This document shows, one piece after another, positions 48,243 through 57,815 of a stretch of DNA of 64,000 bases; positions within the stretch are counted from its first letter, which is position 1, and each line of letters opens with the position of its first letter. A model generated the notes under the pieces. That model was given only the letters and a program-made list of their open reading frames with translations. It did not search any database and had not been told where the DNA came from. The position numbers were made by a program, and so were the translations under genes. The stretch comes from Leishmania mexicana MHOM/GT/2001/U1103 (taxonomy: Eukaryota > Euglenozoa > Kinetoplastea > Trypanosomatida > Trypanosomatidae): contig NC_018330.1 in NCBI RefSeq assembly GCF_000234665.1, positions 62,001 to 126,000 of the forward strand. The letters run 5' to 3'.

Positions 48243-49464
48243 TCCTTGTCAGGCAGTCCCCCGTGGGTGTTGGTCGTGCTGGCGCTCTCTTCCCCCCCCC
48301 CTGTGTGTTATTCGGCCCCTCTCGGTGCGGCGGCGGCGCGACACCACTCACCACCTTGCAGAGGTGCACGTACAAGCCGCCCGTAGCGCTGTCTCGACTT
48401 TGTATTTTTGGAGCGTGAAGGGGGAAGAGGATGAAGGCGGCCGTATGAGCAGCAGCGCACGTGATGAAGTGGGGAGAAACAGAGGAGGGCAAGAGGAGGG
48501 CAACATGACGCGAGAGAGTGCGGTGGTGACCGCATGGCGCACGGTGTTCGAAGATGCAACACGACACCCACGACCCGCGGCAAGCGCGTGCATGAGCCGC
48601 TACCATGCCGCGAGGCCTTCACCGTCACATCCCCCTTGTCTGTGAGTCCGCCTCGGCAGATGAGGGTGTTCACTGAGTGGACCGGGAGGGAGGGAGGAAA
48701 CGGTAGATGGTGAGCACGTGAAGGCGCCAATAGACTGCCGTGTCCAGTTGCCTTTCGAGCCGTTTCTTTTCAGTTTTTTGTGCAGCCATCGCTGCCCCTC
48801 ACGCACTCCCACCGCGTTTGGCGGCCGCTGGAGTTCACCGAAAGAAAATCCCGCAGGCACGCGACACGAGCCCAGCGCAGTCCCTTCACACGCAGAGACG
48901 GGCCTGCTCACGTTTGGCGCACACACGTGAAATGCGTGCGCGTGTGTGTACGTGTGTACGTGAATATGGATAGGACGACGCCGGAGGCACGCGGATGTGA
49001 TGAGAAAGGCGAGGCACGAACAAGACACAGAAAAGAGCCCACGGCAGAGAAACAGCCATCGATTATGGTGGCAGCGATGGTGGCACGTGTATATTACACA
49101 CACATACATATATAATCGAAGCCATGTCTGGGGCATCCGCGTGTTGGTCTGCGAGGTGTCAGTGCCCGTGTGTGGCCTTCTCTTTCTCGCTTCTCCTCCG
49201 TCGGGGGAAGCAACGGCAAAGGACAATCACCAGCCCGTGAAGACACGCATAAAGCGGCCACGTCCGGCGTTGGTGAGCGACCGGGATGAGGAGACGGCGA
49301 GGATGGAGGGTGCCCTTCACGGCCGCCAAGGTCAAAACACACGAGAGAGAACGGCACACCCTCGCACGCGCGAGCGGAAAGCGTTAAGCGGAGTACGTAC
49401 GTCTAGCCTCACGCTTCCGCTTCGTATTCGATTCCCGTCTTCGACAGCCTGTTCCTCCAAACAC
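48243..49464. other. 1.2-kb intergenic spacer
   Basis: No gene is supported. An alternating TA/CA stretch (about 49085-49115) is the only compositional oddity. Confidence 0.5.
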
Positions 49465-50391
49465 TCACGCTTTGGCACGCTCGACCTGCTGGACAATTGC
49501 GTCAATGACCGCCTTCACCGCCTCCACGGTCTTCGACGGAGACTCCGTCACGAAGACACGACCCATGTCCTCAGCCAGAGACAAGTTCGGGTCAATGGGA
49601 ATCGCACCGAGGAACGCCACCTCGTACATCTCCGCCAGTTTTCTTCCGCCGCCCTTTGAGAAGATGTCGGTGCAGTGCGCGCAGTGCGGGCAGACAAAGC
49701 CGGACATGTTCTCGACGATGCCGAGGCACCGCAGCTGCAGCTTGTGGCAGAAAGACAGCTCCTTCTTGACATCGTCGGTGGAAACGTCCTGTGGGGTGGT
49801 CACGACGACGGCCCCGGCAGGGCGGAAGCTGCGCAGCACCTCGCACAGCGTCAGGTGCTCGTCACTCGTCCCGGGCGGGGTGTCGATGATGAGGTAGTCC
49901 AGCGGGCCCCAGTTCACGTTCGTCACAAACTGCTTGATCATGGCATCCTTCTTCGGCCCGCGCCACACCACCGCGTCCTTATCGCTCGGAAGCAAGTACG
50001 CAATGGACATGACCTTCAAGTCCCCCGATGGCGCCACCGCGCCGGGAGAGGAGCCGGGGCTGCCGGAGGTGGCTGCCTTCGGCTGCGACGACACCGGCAT
50101 CCAGCCCTTCTCCCCTTTGTACACGTCGCACCCCTCGAGGCCGCAGATCTTGGGCACACTTGGGCCGCATATGTCCACGTCCAGCAGTCCCACCTGCTTG
50201 TGGTGCACATGCGCCAACGCGAGGGCGAGCTGGCACGCCACAGTCGACTTCCCAACGCCGCCCTTTCCGCTAAGAACGAGAATGATGTTCTTCACCTGGA
50301 GTAGCCCAGCGGAAGCCGCCGCAGCAGCAGCATCCGTACCTCCAGCACCGAAAGGGGGCGAAACGCCCTCTGCTACGGATGTGGATGACAT
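49465..50391 (-). CDS. CFD1: Cfd1/NUBP2-type P-loop ATPase for cytosolic Fe-S cluster assembly
   Basis: A 308-aa Mrp/NBP35-family ATPase. The deviant Walker A GKGGVGKST is at 42-50, followed by LLDVDICGPSVPKICG, IIDTPPGTSDEHL and the bridging-cluster motif CPHC (Cys234, Cys237) in ENMSGFVCPHCAHC. The N-terminal four-cysteine ferredoxin-like motif of Nbp35 is absent, which points to Cfd1/NUBP2. With Nbp35 it forms the scaffold that assembles and transfers 4Fe-4S clusters in the cytosol. The start at 50391 (MSSTSVAEGV) is the only ATG with family-like length. The open frame to 50568 is UTR. A Ser/Pro/Gly-rich insert (about 103-122) is the only unusual part. Confidence 0.9.
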   Translation of the reverse strand: MSSTSVAEGVSPPFGAGGTDAAAAAASAGLLQVKNIILVLSGKGGVGKSTVACQLALALAHVHHKQVGLLDVDICGPSVPKICGLEGCDVYKGEKGWMPVSSQPKAATSGSPGSSPGAVAPSGDLKVMSIAYLLPSDKDAVVWRGPKKDAMIKQFVTNVNWGPLDYLIIDTPPGTSDEHLTLCEVLRSFRPAGAVVVTTPQDVSTDDVKKELSFCHKLQLRCLGIVENMSGFVCPHCAHCTDIFSKGGGRKLAEMYEVAFLGAIPIDPNLSLAEDMGRVFVTESPSKTVEAVKAVIDAIVQQVERAKA

Positions 50392-51655
50392 GTGTGTAGT
50401 ACGTTTATATCTACCTCTCTCTCCCGGCTCCAGGTATGGGATCGCAATGGCGGTGGTCGCCGAAGGGGGAAAAACGATTGACCGCGAAAGGAAGATGAGG
50501 AGGACAGACAAGGGAGAGTGCGGGGGTGAGTGGAGGAGGCAGTGTGGTTCCCTGAAAGAGCCGTGCACCTTTCAACGTGGCGGCTCCACCACGAACACAT
50601 CAACAAACATGTACGCATGCACCAGCATGGTTCACCTACCCGTGCTGCACTGCCGCTATGTCAAGGTGGTCGGGGTCAAGCTAGCACCATTTGGTGCCGA
50701 TCAGCCCACCGCAACGCCACTGCATACAGCGCACGCTAGGTCCATGGTCACGCTCGACATCACCACAACGCAGCCACAGCAGAAAAGCTAAAGGCGGCTA
50801 CGTATCTTTCTTAGATCGCCGACACGTTTCGTAGTGAGCTGCTGCACGCGTTATCGTCTCGGCCGCAAGTCTCTCCGCCACAGCACCAGCCCAGACCTGT
50901 CCGCCGATACAACAAGCCCGAAACCAGCACCCGAGGGCAGGCTGCCGTCTTTTGGCTTCCCCACAAGGAGCGTGGAGCACTGGGCCCTGCGATACCGCGG
51001 TGAGGTGGACGGCGTTATCATAGACTACGTAAGGAGAATGAATGGTAGACAATGCGGGGGTGATTATAGTGGCGGTGATAATCTGTACATGCGTCCATCT
51101 GTGTGAGAAGGGGTAACGCACGAACAACGACAGCGGTGATACGGGACAACATCGAAAGAGGTGGGATGGAAGCGATGAAGAGCAGGGAAAGCGGCTGGCC
51201 ATTACGTAGGTCTAGATCTCCTCCCCCCTCCCTCACCATCACCGCCAACCCGCGTCTCAGCCGGAGCACCGGCAACGGGAGCGCACCGTGTACCTCGGCT
51301 TGCGCTGCGCCCCCCTCCCACCCACCACTTTGCAACTTTTCTGTTGTTCTCTCGTTCTTATTCCGTAATGCGGCCGTTCCGCCAACGGAGCTTATCTTTA
51401 CTTTCCTGTGCGAGCGGACGCCCCTGCGCAGGACGGCCCTCACACCAGAGTTGGGGAGCTGACATCAGCGTAGCAAGCGGGGAAGGGGTGGAGAGTACGG
51501 AGGGTAAGAGCGGCATGACCGCGTCGCTAGCCGGTCACCCTCCCTCCTTGCCACTCCGGTCAGTGGTCATGCGGCCCTGCGGCTACGATCGCACGCACAG
51601 CGAATGACACAAACAGATGCATCCGCTGTCGTCACTACATCGCTGCGGGGCTCAC
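50392..51655. other. 1.3-kb intergenic spacer
   Basis: No gene is supported. A pyrimidine tract in the transcript (about 50520 to 50455) probably serves trans-splicing of the Cfd1 mRNA. Confidence 0.5.
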
Positions 51656-52654
51656 CTACTGCGCAGCTGTCACAGCCGCAGTCGCCGCCTCCTCCTCCTC
51701 GGCCAGACGCTGCATGGCACTCCAAATCTCCTGCACCTGCCGCCACGCCTCAGTCGGGTGTGTGACATCGACGACGTAATGCCTCACTACCGTGCCCACC
51801 GGAGCGCCTTCCCCCGTGGCAGCAGGAGCAGCCATCGCATGCAGGCGCTCCTCATCGTGGCTCATCTTGTCGCGCACCCTCTGTTTCAGGTCGCGCAGGC
51901 TGTGATACCCACACACGTACATGGCGGTCGCCACTGTCGCACCAAAGCCCAAGAGCGCAAACGCGGTGCCCCAAAAGAGGGCGTGGTAGGCCAGAAGGAC
52001 ATGCTCCCGGGGCGACGGGCGCTGCTGCGACGCTGCTGTCGGTGTTGCCTCCGTCGCCGCAGCAATTTCGTCCTTGGGAGACCCAAAAAACAAGGCCTCC
52101 AGCGGGTCCATCGTCTTCTGTAACAGTGACGATGGTGCCGAGGAGGCCGTGGTGGCAGCCGCACACTCGCCGCTCGTCTCGCTCCGTCCCGCGACGCCGT
52201 TTGCCCTCAGCGCCGATTCCCGTGGGATGTACGTCCGTTCCAGCTCCTGCGCATCAGGCAGCTGCGCACGCAGCTCCTCCAATGTAGGAATCATCTGCGC
52301 AACCTCTCTCGCACTCGGCATGTTCTGCTCATTCACCTGGGCGGGGCTCAGCGGGAAGCGTGTGCTGCTCCGGAACCCCCTCACCGTTTGCGCAGGAGGG
52401 TCATGAGAAGGCGGCAAATCAGCTGCCTCTGCCGCGGTACCCTCGCACCTGGCAGACGTCGCTGCGGCGGCATCCTCCGCTGTGGCCACGCCCACGGAAG
52501 ACAATGAAAACAGCGAGGAGGGAGGATTCGCCACAAAGGTGCGCTGCGACTCCACCATGGCCACACTTACGCGGCGTACATGCACCGCCCGCGTGTGTGA
52601 CGCACGGCGCACCCCCGCTACGGTGTGCATTGGGAATCGCACCAGCGCGTGCAT
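51656..52654 (-). CDS. TMEM242-like predicted mitochondrial inner-membrane protein, 332 aa
   Basis: The N-terminus (MHALVRFPMHTVAGVRRASH) is rich in Arg/His/Val and free of acids for ~30 residues, consistent with a mitochondrial presequence. The middle is Ala/Ser/Pro-rich and probably disordered. One membrane span (about 222-249) is followed directly by GYHSLRDLKQRVRDKM (249-264). The pattern WGT..ALLGFG plus (G)xHS..D.(K/R)..(D/S)KM resembles the second span and matrix tail of animal TMEM242, which helps assemble the c-ring of ATP synthase. The first span of animal TMEM242 is not evident. The homology was judged by eye over about 45 residues and needs a profile search. Met9 or Met33 are alternative starts. 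Confidence 0.75.
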   Translation of the reverse strand: MHALVRFPMHTVAGVRRASHTRAVHVRRVSVAMVESQRTFVANPPSSLFSLSSVGVATAEDAAAATSARCEGTAAEAADLPPSHDPPAQTVRGFRSSTRFPLSPAQVNEQNMPSAREVAQMIPTLEELRAQLPDAQELERTYIPRESALRANGVAGRSETSGECAAATTASSAPSSLLQKTMDPLEALFFGSPKDEIAAATEATPTAASQQRPSPREHVLLAYHALFWGTAFALLGFGATVATAMYVCGYHSLRDLKQRVRDKMSHDEERLHAMAAPAATGEGAPVGTVVRHYVVDVTHPTEAWRQVQEIWSAMQRLAEEEEAATAAVTAAQ

Positions 52655-53585
52655 GTCGATTGGTGACTCGATGGGCGGGTCTGTATCCGTCTACGTAAAG
52701 AGGATCGGGATGAGGGCAGCACCGTGAGAGGGATGAGGAAAACGGCGCATGAGGAATACAGAGACCATCAGAGAGAGAGAGATGGGGAGTGAGGTCGGCG
52801 GACACGGTGGCACTACTGCAAAGGTGAGGTCGTTCAACACCGCCTCGGTGAAGGAAATAGGACGGACAGATAGCAACAACGGCAGAGATGCCGTTTCGTC
52901 GCGGTCGATGGGTGAGCGTCCGTGCTGATGGGAAGTGGGTCGAATGAAGAATCGATGGTGGGACGAAAACGTGTCTCTCATCCCACCATCATCCCGGCAG
53001 ACGCACGCGCACGCGCCGAAGAAAGGAGGCCACATCGACTCCCTCAACATACGTTCACTTTCGCTTCTTCACGTGTCACGTGCCACAGACAATAGACACA
53101 TACACGCACGTGCATGGAGACACGCGCTCCGTCACGCATCCCTACATTGCCTCGACCTCGTGCGATGCTCAACAAGACATCCAGCCGAGAAGGAAAGCGC
53201 ACGCCTACACTGGCAGTTGCGAAACTGCATTAGACGCGCAGACCCGTGTATACGCGAGCGATGGAAAGAATAGTAGAAGACAGCAGTGAGGATGGGGGGC
53301 GGTGGGGAAACGAACAGACGCAGGTATACACAATGTGAGAGAAGCACACACATACACGCACACATAATGGTATTGAGCAGGAGCGCCCACCGCGGGGAAG
53401 ATGAACCTGCAGAACAATCCAAAGATCCCGCGCCGCCTGTTCGGGGGGTACATGAAGACACGCACCAATATGCCTCGGAGGCAGCCTCGATGTCTTCACG
53501 CACCGCGTACTTAGCATGTCGACACCCACGCTGTCAAGGAAGAAGGCCCTGCTGTCCACGGTCATCGAGAGTCCGTGCCATCTGC
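52655..53585. other. intergenic spacer
   Basis: No gene is supported; a GA-rich stretch at 52770-52795 is the transcript's pyrimidine tract upstream of the 332-aa gene. Confidence 0.5.
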
Positions 53586-54941
53586 CTATCTGCGAAGCAA
53601 ACACCTCGCGTAAGCCCTACTGCCCACTGGTGAGAGGTGCAGACAGTCATCGAACAGGCGCGACACCGTCTTGGCGTCAAAGGTGCCGTTGATCGCAGCC
53701 GCCCCCTGCGCGGAGAGCACTTCGTAGTAGCAGTTGTAGGTGGCCGAGAAAGAACTGAACTGGGGGTGCTTCTCAAAGGACCTACTGGAGATACTACGGT
53801 CACTGGCAACGAGATCCGATGCGATGCGGCCGTATATCTGACAGGCCCGTTCGCACGGCTGCAGGAGCGCGGACGGAGCGGTGGCGTTGGCAGGGGTGCA
53901 GAACGCGGCAGCCAAAGAAGAAGTGTTACTGAGTGCCGGGACCCCTTCCGCCGTTGCATTGGTTGCCGCAATCATGGAGGGCTCCTCACCCGGGCCTCCC
54001 AGCATCTCCGCTGTGAAAGTCCACGCGGGCAGCCGGGACTCGTATTGGAGGTAGTACACCCCGTGCACATTCCTCAGAAACTTCCGACACGTCATCACGT
54101 AGCGCGTGACGGCGCCCCGCACGTAGTCGTGTCCGAGAGAGAGCTGCGCTCCAGCATTCCGGGGTGTCTGCCACACGCTGCGCACGCTCGCCAGCGGATG
54201 GGCAATGGTGCACACCACGACTATCAGCGCATCGCACTGCTTCGACGAAGGCGGCGCTGCCCTGGCGGCGCGCTCATTACTCAACACAGCCACCTTGGCG
54301 TACAGGTTGGGAAAGTAGCGCGGCAGCTGTGAAGCATCATCCACCTTGCTTACCGGCAATGCCGCATCGACCGCCTCCTCCCAGGTGGTGTAGTTGAAGC
54401 CGCCTAGCCCATCCACCGCGGGAAGCGGCACAACATCGTTCACCACCACGTAGCGCGTCTGATTTCGAGGGACATCGAAGATCGCCCGCAATGATGCTTT
54501 CTCCCTGAACAGCTCCGTGAGGCTTGTCCGCGCATCGTCTCCTGTGTTGTCTGGTACGAGGTGGGGTGCAGCAAAGGTTAGCCGCACCGCACGCTGAAAC
54601 TCGCCAGCGTCAATCTGCCTACGCAGCTCGTCTGCCATGTACTTGCTAATACTCTCGCCTCTCCTCGACACCACAGATGGGCCCACCTCTACCAGCGCTA
54701 TCAACACAACCGCGTTGCCCTTGCCTGCACACGAGCTCGCCAGTGAAACGCTTGTCGGTGTAATAACAGATGATCGGCACCATTCACTTGAGCACCTGTA
54801 GGCAAGTCTGCCGATGCACATGGATCGCCACCCGTTGTTCTGGCACTGGAGCCGATCTGCACAGAGGCACAGGACGAAGACGGCCAACATCAGCAGCAGC
54901 ACCATACGATTCGTGAGGTAAGGTGCTTCGTTGACCATCAT
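53586..54941 (-). CDS. putative secreted or lumenal glycoprotein, 451 aa
   Basis: The N-terminus MMVNEAPYLTNRMVLLLMLAVFVLCLCADR carries a hydrophobic core at about 13-27 that could be a signal peptide or signal anchor. Six N-glycosylation sequons (NQT, NYT, NAT, NTS, NAT, NGT) and many cysteines fit a lumenal or extracellular domain. Near the C-terminus, DDCLHLSPVGSRAY (Asp432...His435) resembles block V (DxxH) of SGNH/GDSL hydrolases. The matching GDS serine block at the N-terminus is not evident, so the fold assignment is tentative. I place the start at 54941, where the signal sequence begins; the open frame to 55019 adds 26 soluble residues that would mask it. Function is unknown. Confidence 0.8.
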   Translation of the reverse strand: MMVNEAPYLTNRMVLLLMLAVFVLCLCADRLQCQNNGWRSMCIGRLAYRCSSEWCRSSVITPTSVSLASSCAGKGNAVVLIALVEVGPSVVSRRGESISKYMADELRRQIDAGEFQRAVRLTFAAPHLVPDNTGDDARTSLTELFREKASLRAIFDVPRNQTRYVVVNDVVPLPAVDGLGGFNYTTWEEAVDAALPVSKVDDASQLPRYFPNLYAKVAVLSNERAARAAPPSSKQCDALIVVVCTIAHPLASVRSVWQTPRNAGAQLSLGHDYVRGAVTRYVMTCRKFLRNVHGVYYLQYESRLPAWTFTAEMLGGPGEEPSMIAATNATAEGVPALSNTSSLAAAFCTPANATAPSALLQPCERACQIYGRIASDLVASDRSISSRSFEKHPQFSSFSATYNCYYEVLSAQGAAAINGTFDAKTVSRLFDDCLHLSPVGSRAYARCLLRR

Positions 54942-56404
54942 GACGGCTACTCGACCGGGTTCGAATTCAAATCGCCCTGCAGCCTCGACAGCCTCCTTGG
55001 ATTCCACGCACAGGCGCACACAGGCACCAAGGAAGCGTGGGTGTTACACTTGTGTAGAAAAGAGCGACTGTGAACGTGTTTCGCCACCCCATGTGTGTGT
55101 GTGTGTTGGAGGAGGGAGGGGGGGCACCCGTGTCGGACTCGCGATGCCAGTGAAGCAGACAAAGTGCAACCCGTGTGCGTGTTTGTTGGCGAGACACCAG
55201 CCGGTTACCGAAAGAGAGGGCGAGAGGGAGAGGTGGTGAGACACAGAGTTACGTCTCGGCTGCAGGAGGAGAGGTAGGCGATGAGGGGTGGGAAGGAGAG
55301 GGGGTGCGCCACCGCCATGAAGGTCTTCGCGGAAGAAAGCGCGAAGGTGAATGGGGTCGAAGAAGGAGCAAGGTAACCCAAGACGGAGAACCAAGCCACG
55401 CCGGCAACAAGAAGCAGAAGTCCTCTCGACGGTATTCATCCGCTGCTGGGCCGCGCACATGCCGTCTGCAGGTTCATCTACGCATCCGCAAGAATGGGAC
55501 CCGCTTCTGCGGGGGGAGGGTGGAGGGTGGGGGGACGAGCGGCGCCTCTTCCTTCCGCCTCTTTCGCGAGGCACTTGTCGATTTGGATGCTTCTTGAGTC
55601 CCGTTGTGCTTCCCGAGCGCGGCGGAAGGGCGGCGAGTGCCCCCCCCCCACGAGGTGGCACCCGTCGCCTCGTCTCCGAGAATCGCGTTTTGCTTTTTCA
55701 TGCGTTCCTTTACTCACACTTCGACCACATCCACATCCACACACACGGCTGTATGTGGGGTGTGTGCCCCACCGCACCGTTTCTCGTGAGGAAGGGCGGT
55801 GAAAGGAATCACAGTCGGTCAGGCAGCGAGGGCGGCACACACACACAGAGAAAGGGGGAGAGAAAACAACGCCAAGGACGCTCCACTAAGGTCACTACAG
55901 CACCGCGCACACGTCATAGCGCATCGCGCTTCCGCGCGTTTTGGCGCTCTCATTATTTCCTTTTACTTTTCCATTTTTCGTTAAGGGTCACTTCGGATCG
56001 GCTGGTGACGGCCTCCTGACATTGATGTCGCAGCCGCGGCTGCCGCGATCCGTCCCCCTCCTCCGCCACTTCTTCGGCATAAAGAGTCGTCCGGTGGGGA
56101 GGGTTGGGGCGCGAAGAACGCGTCTGGTCGGGGGCGTTGTGCGCACCGCGCCGTCCTCAGCCTTTTGCGCTGCCCTGGTTTCCTTTGTTTTCTTTTACTT
56201 CGTATGTGTGGCACACTTCGCCACCGCTTCGCTTCTAGAAGGAGCCCGGCGCCCAGCACAACGCACGTGAGTGCGAGGACCCCGTCACTCCGCCATGTAC
56301 CCCTCCGACGACACTGCTCGGCCCCTCTAAGGGGTTGCGGTGGAGATGAGGGGGACGGCAAACAGAGGCGCCATAGTGTCATCGTAGCATGCACGTCAAC
56401 AACT
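54942..56404. other. 1.5-kb intergenic spacer including ATP synthase c 3'UTR
   Basis: No gene is supported. T-rich plus-strand tracts at about 55947-55981 and 56170-56210 are A/purine-rich in the ATP synthase c transcript, unlike the pyrimidine-rich spacers elsewhere. Confidence 0.5.
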
Positions 56405-56725
56405 CTACGAGAAGAGCATGAGGAAGGCGAGCATCAGCGCGAACAGGCCAATGGCCTCCGTCAGGGCGAAGCCGAGAATGGCGTAGTTGAAGAGCATCTT
56501 GGTCAGGTTGGGCTGGCGAGCGCAGCCCATCAGCAAGCAGCCAAAGATGGTACCGATGCCCAAGCCGACACCACCGAGGGCGATGGCGGCGAGACCGGTG
56601 CCGATGTAGTGCATGCCATGGACAGAGAGGGTGACAGTGGAGGCCTGGCGAGGGGCAACCACGAGCGCGCTAGAGGCGGCCGCCGCGCGACGGGCGACTG
56701 GCTGAGCAATGGCACGGCGCATCAT
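56405..56725 (-). CDS. mitochondrial ATP synthase subunit c (ATPase subunit 9), nuclear-encoded
   Basis: A 106-aa precursor. Residues 1-30 are an Arg/Ala-rich mitochondrial presequence ([20 protein letters not shown]). The mature part is the proteolipid hairpin: Gly-rich helix 1 ([20 protein letters not shown], 42-61), the polar loop ARQPNL (69-74) and helix 2 (79-105) with the proton-carrying Glu90 in [10 protein letters not shown]. It forms the c-ring of F1Fo-ATP synthase in the inner membrane. Trypanosomatids encode this subunit in the nucleus, often as more than one copy with differing presequences; only one copy is in this window. The two adjacent ATGs (56725, 56722) are equivalent. Confidence 0.97.
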   Translation of the reverse strand: MMRRAIAQPVARRAAAASSALVVAPRQASTVTLSVHGMHYIGTGLAAIALGGVGLGIGTIFGCLLMGCARQPNLTKMLFNYAILGFALTEAIGLFALMLAFLMLFS

Positions 56726-56748
56726 TTTTCGGACTGAGTCAAGTGAAG

Positions 56749-56775
56749 CTGTTGTGCGAGAGGCAACGAGACGAA
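56749..56775 (-). promoter_or_regulatory. candidate trans-splice acceptor for ATP synthase subunit c
   Basis: The minus strand has a short pyrimidine-rich stretch (56775 to 56755), then ACAG with AG at 56750-56749, about 23 nt before the ATG. The tract is short, so a site further upstream is possible. Confidence 0.35.
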
Positions 56776-57815
56776 GCGTGTGGGGAGAGCGAAGGAAAAC
56801 ACGCGTGCTGCGGGCGGCTGGGACGAGAAAGCGAACGAGGAGGAGGGACTGACAGACGTTTCAAGAGGAATGGCCCCGTGGAGAAGGCGCAGTTCACAGC
56901 GTTCCCGTTGGGGTGGTGGGTAGCACAAGTGGTGGCACAGCGCACATCGTGAAGAGGGAGTGGGTCGGCAGAGGGAAGACAGGGGGAGAGCAGGTACGTG
57001 TACGAGAGGGCATGCGAGCGAGAGAGAAGCACGAAGGCGTCGTGCATGAGCATCGGGTGCGAAAAGTAATAGAGCAGCCACGCGACCGCAGCAAGGGAAC
57101 AGGAAGGGCATAGGAAAGCCAAAGAGCACATGGAAAGCAGCCGCTGCGTCGGTGTGCAGCAGTCGTGGCAGTGCTGTAGTAAAAGGAATCAGCACGTGAG
57201 GGTGCTGAGGGGCATGTTGGGTATCACATTCCCCAGCCCACCCTGCCCCTTCTCGCTGCCAGCAGCCAACCATGGAGTACCCAGTCACAAACAGCCTGCA
57301 GCATCGACCCCGCTCCTACGTGTAGTGTGCGAATTTATGCGTGCGCGTCTGCCCCCCCCCCGCCCCCGCTCGCGGCTTCACGCGCATTATTCGGCTTGTC
57401 CTAAGACACCGAAGGAGATGGTGACGGCCGTCACACAACATCAAAACGAAAAGGTGAGCGGTGGCGATGGCGGCACCGAGCGAGAACGACGTCAGTCCCC
57501 CTCAGCGACAGCGCCATCGCCACCTTCCCTTCCTAGGGGGACAACGAGTACCACAATGACTTGCATTCCACTGAGTGCCCCACCGCATATCCCTCCCCCC
57601 TCCCCACCTCTCTTACACACACACACCATGTGCACCATCCGCCAACGCGGCATATGTTACGAAGAGCGTCCAAGGAGGCGCGTGCGACCGCACGCCAGGA
57701 GAGGGGCGGGGCGAAGACGGAGAGCAGTGCACGGAGGCGCTAAACGCTGAGAAAGAAAGAAAGAGGAGGGATCGTGTGAGCGCCCGAGTGCTGTCAACGT
57801 ACCCACGATAACAGC
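56776..57815. other. 1-kb intergenic spacer
   Basis: No gene is supported. A 10-C run at 57352-57361 and a CA repeat near 57617 are noted. Confidence 0.5.
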
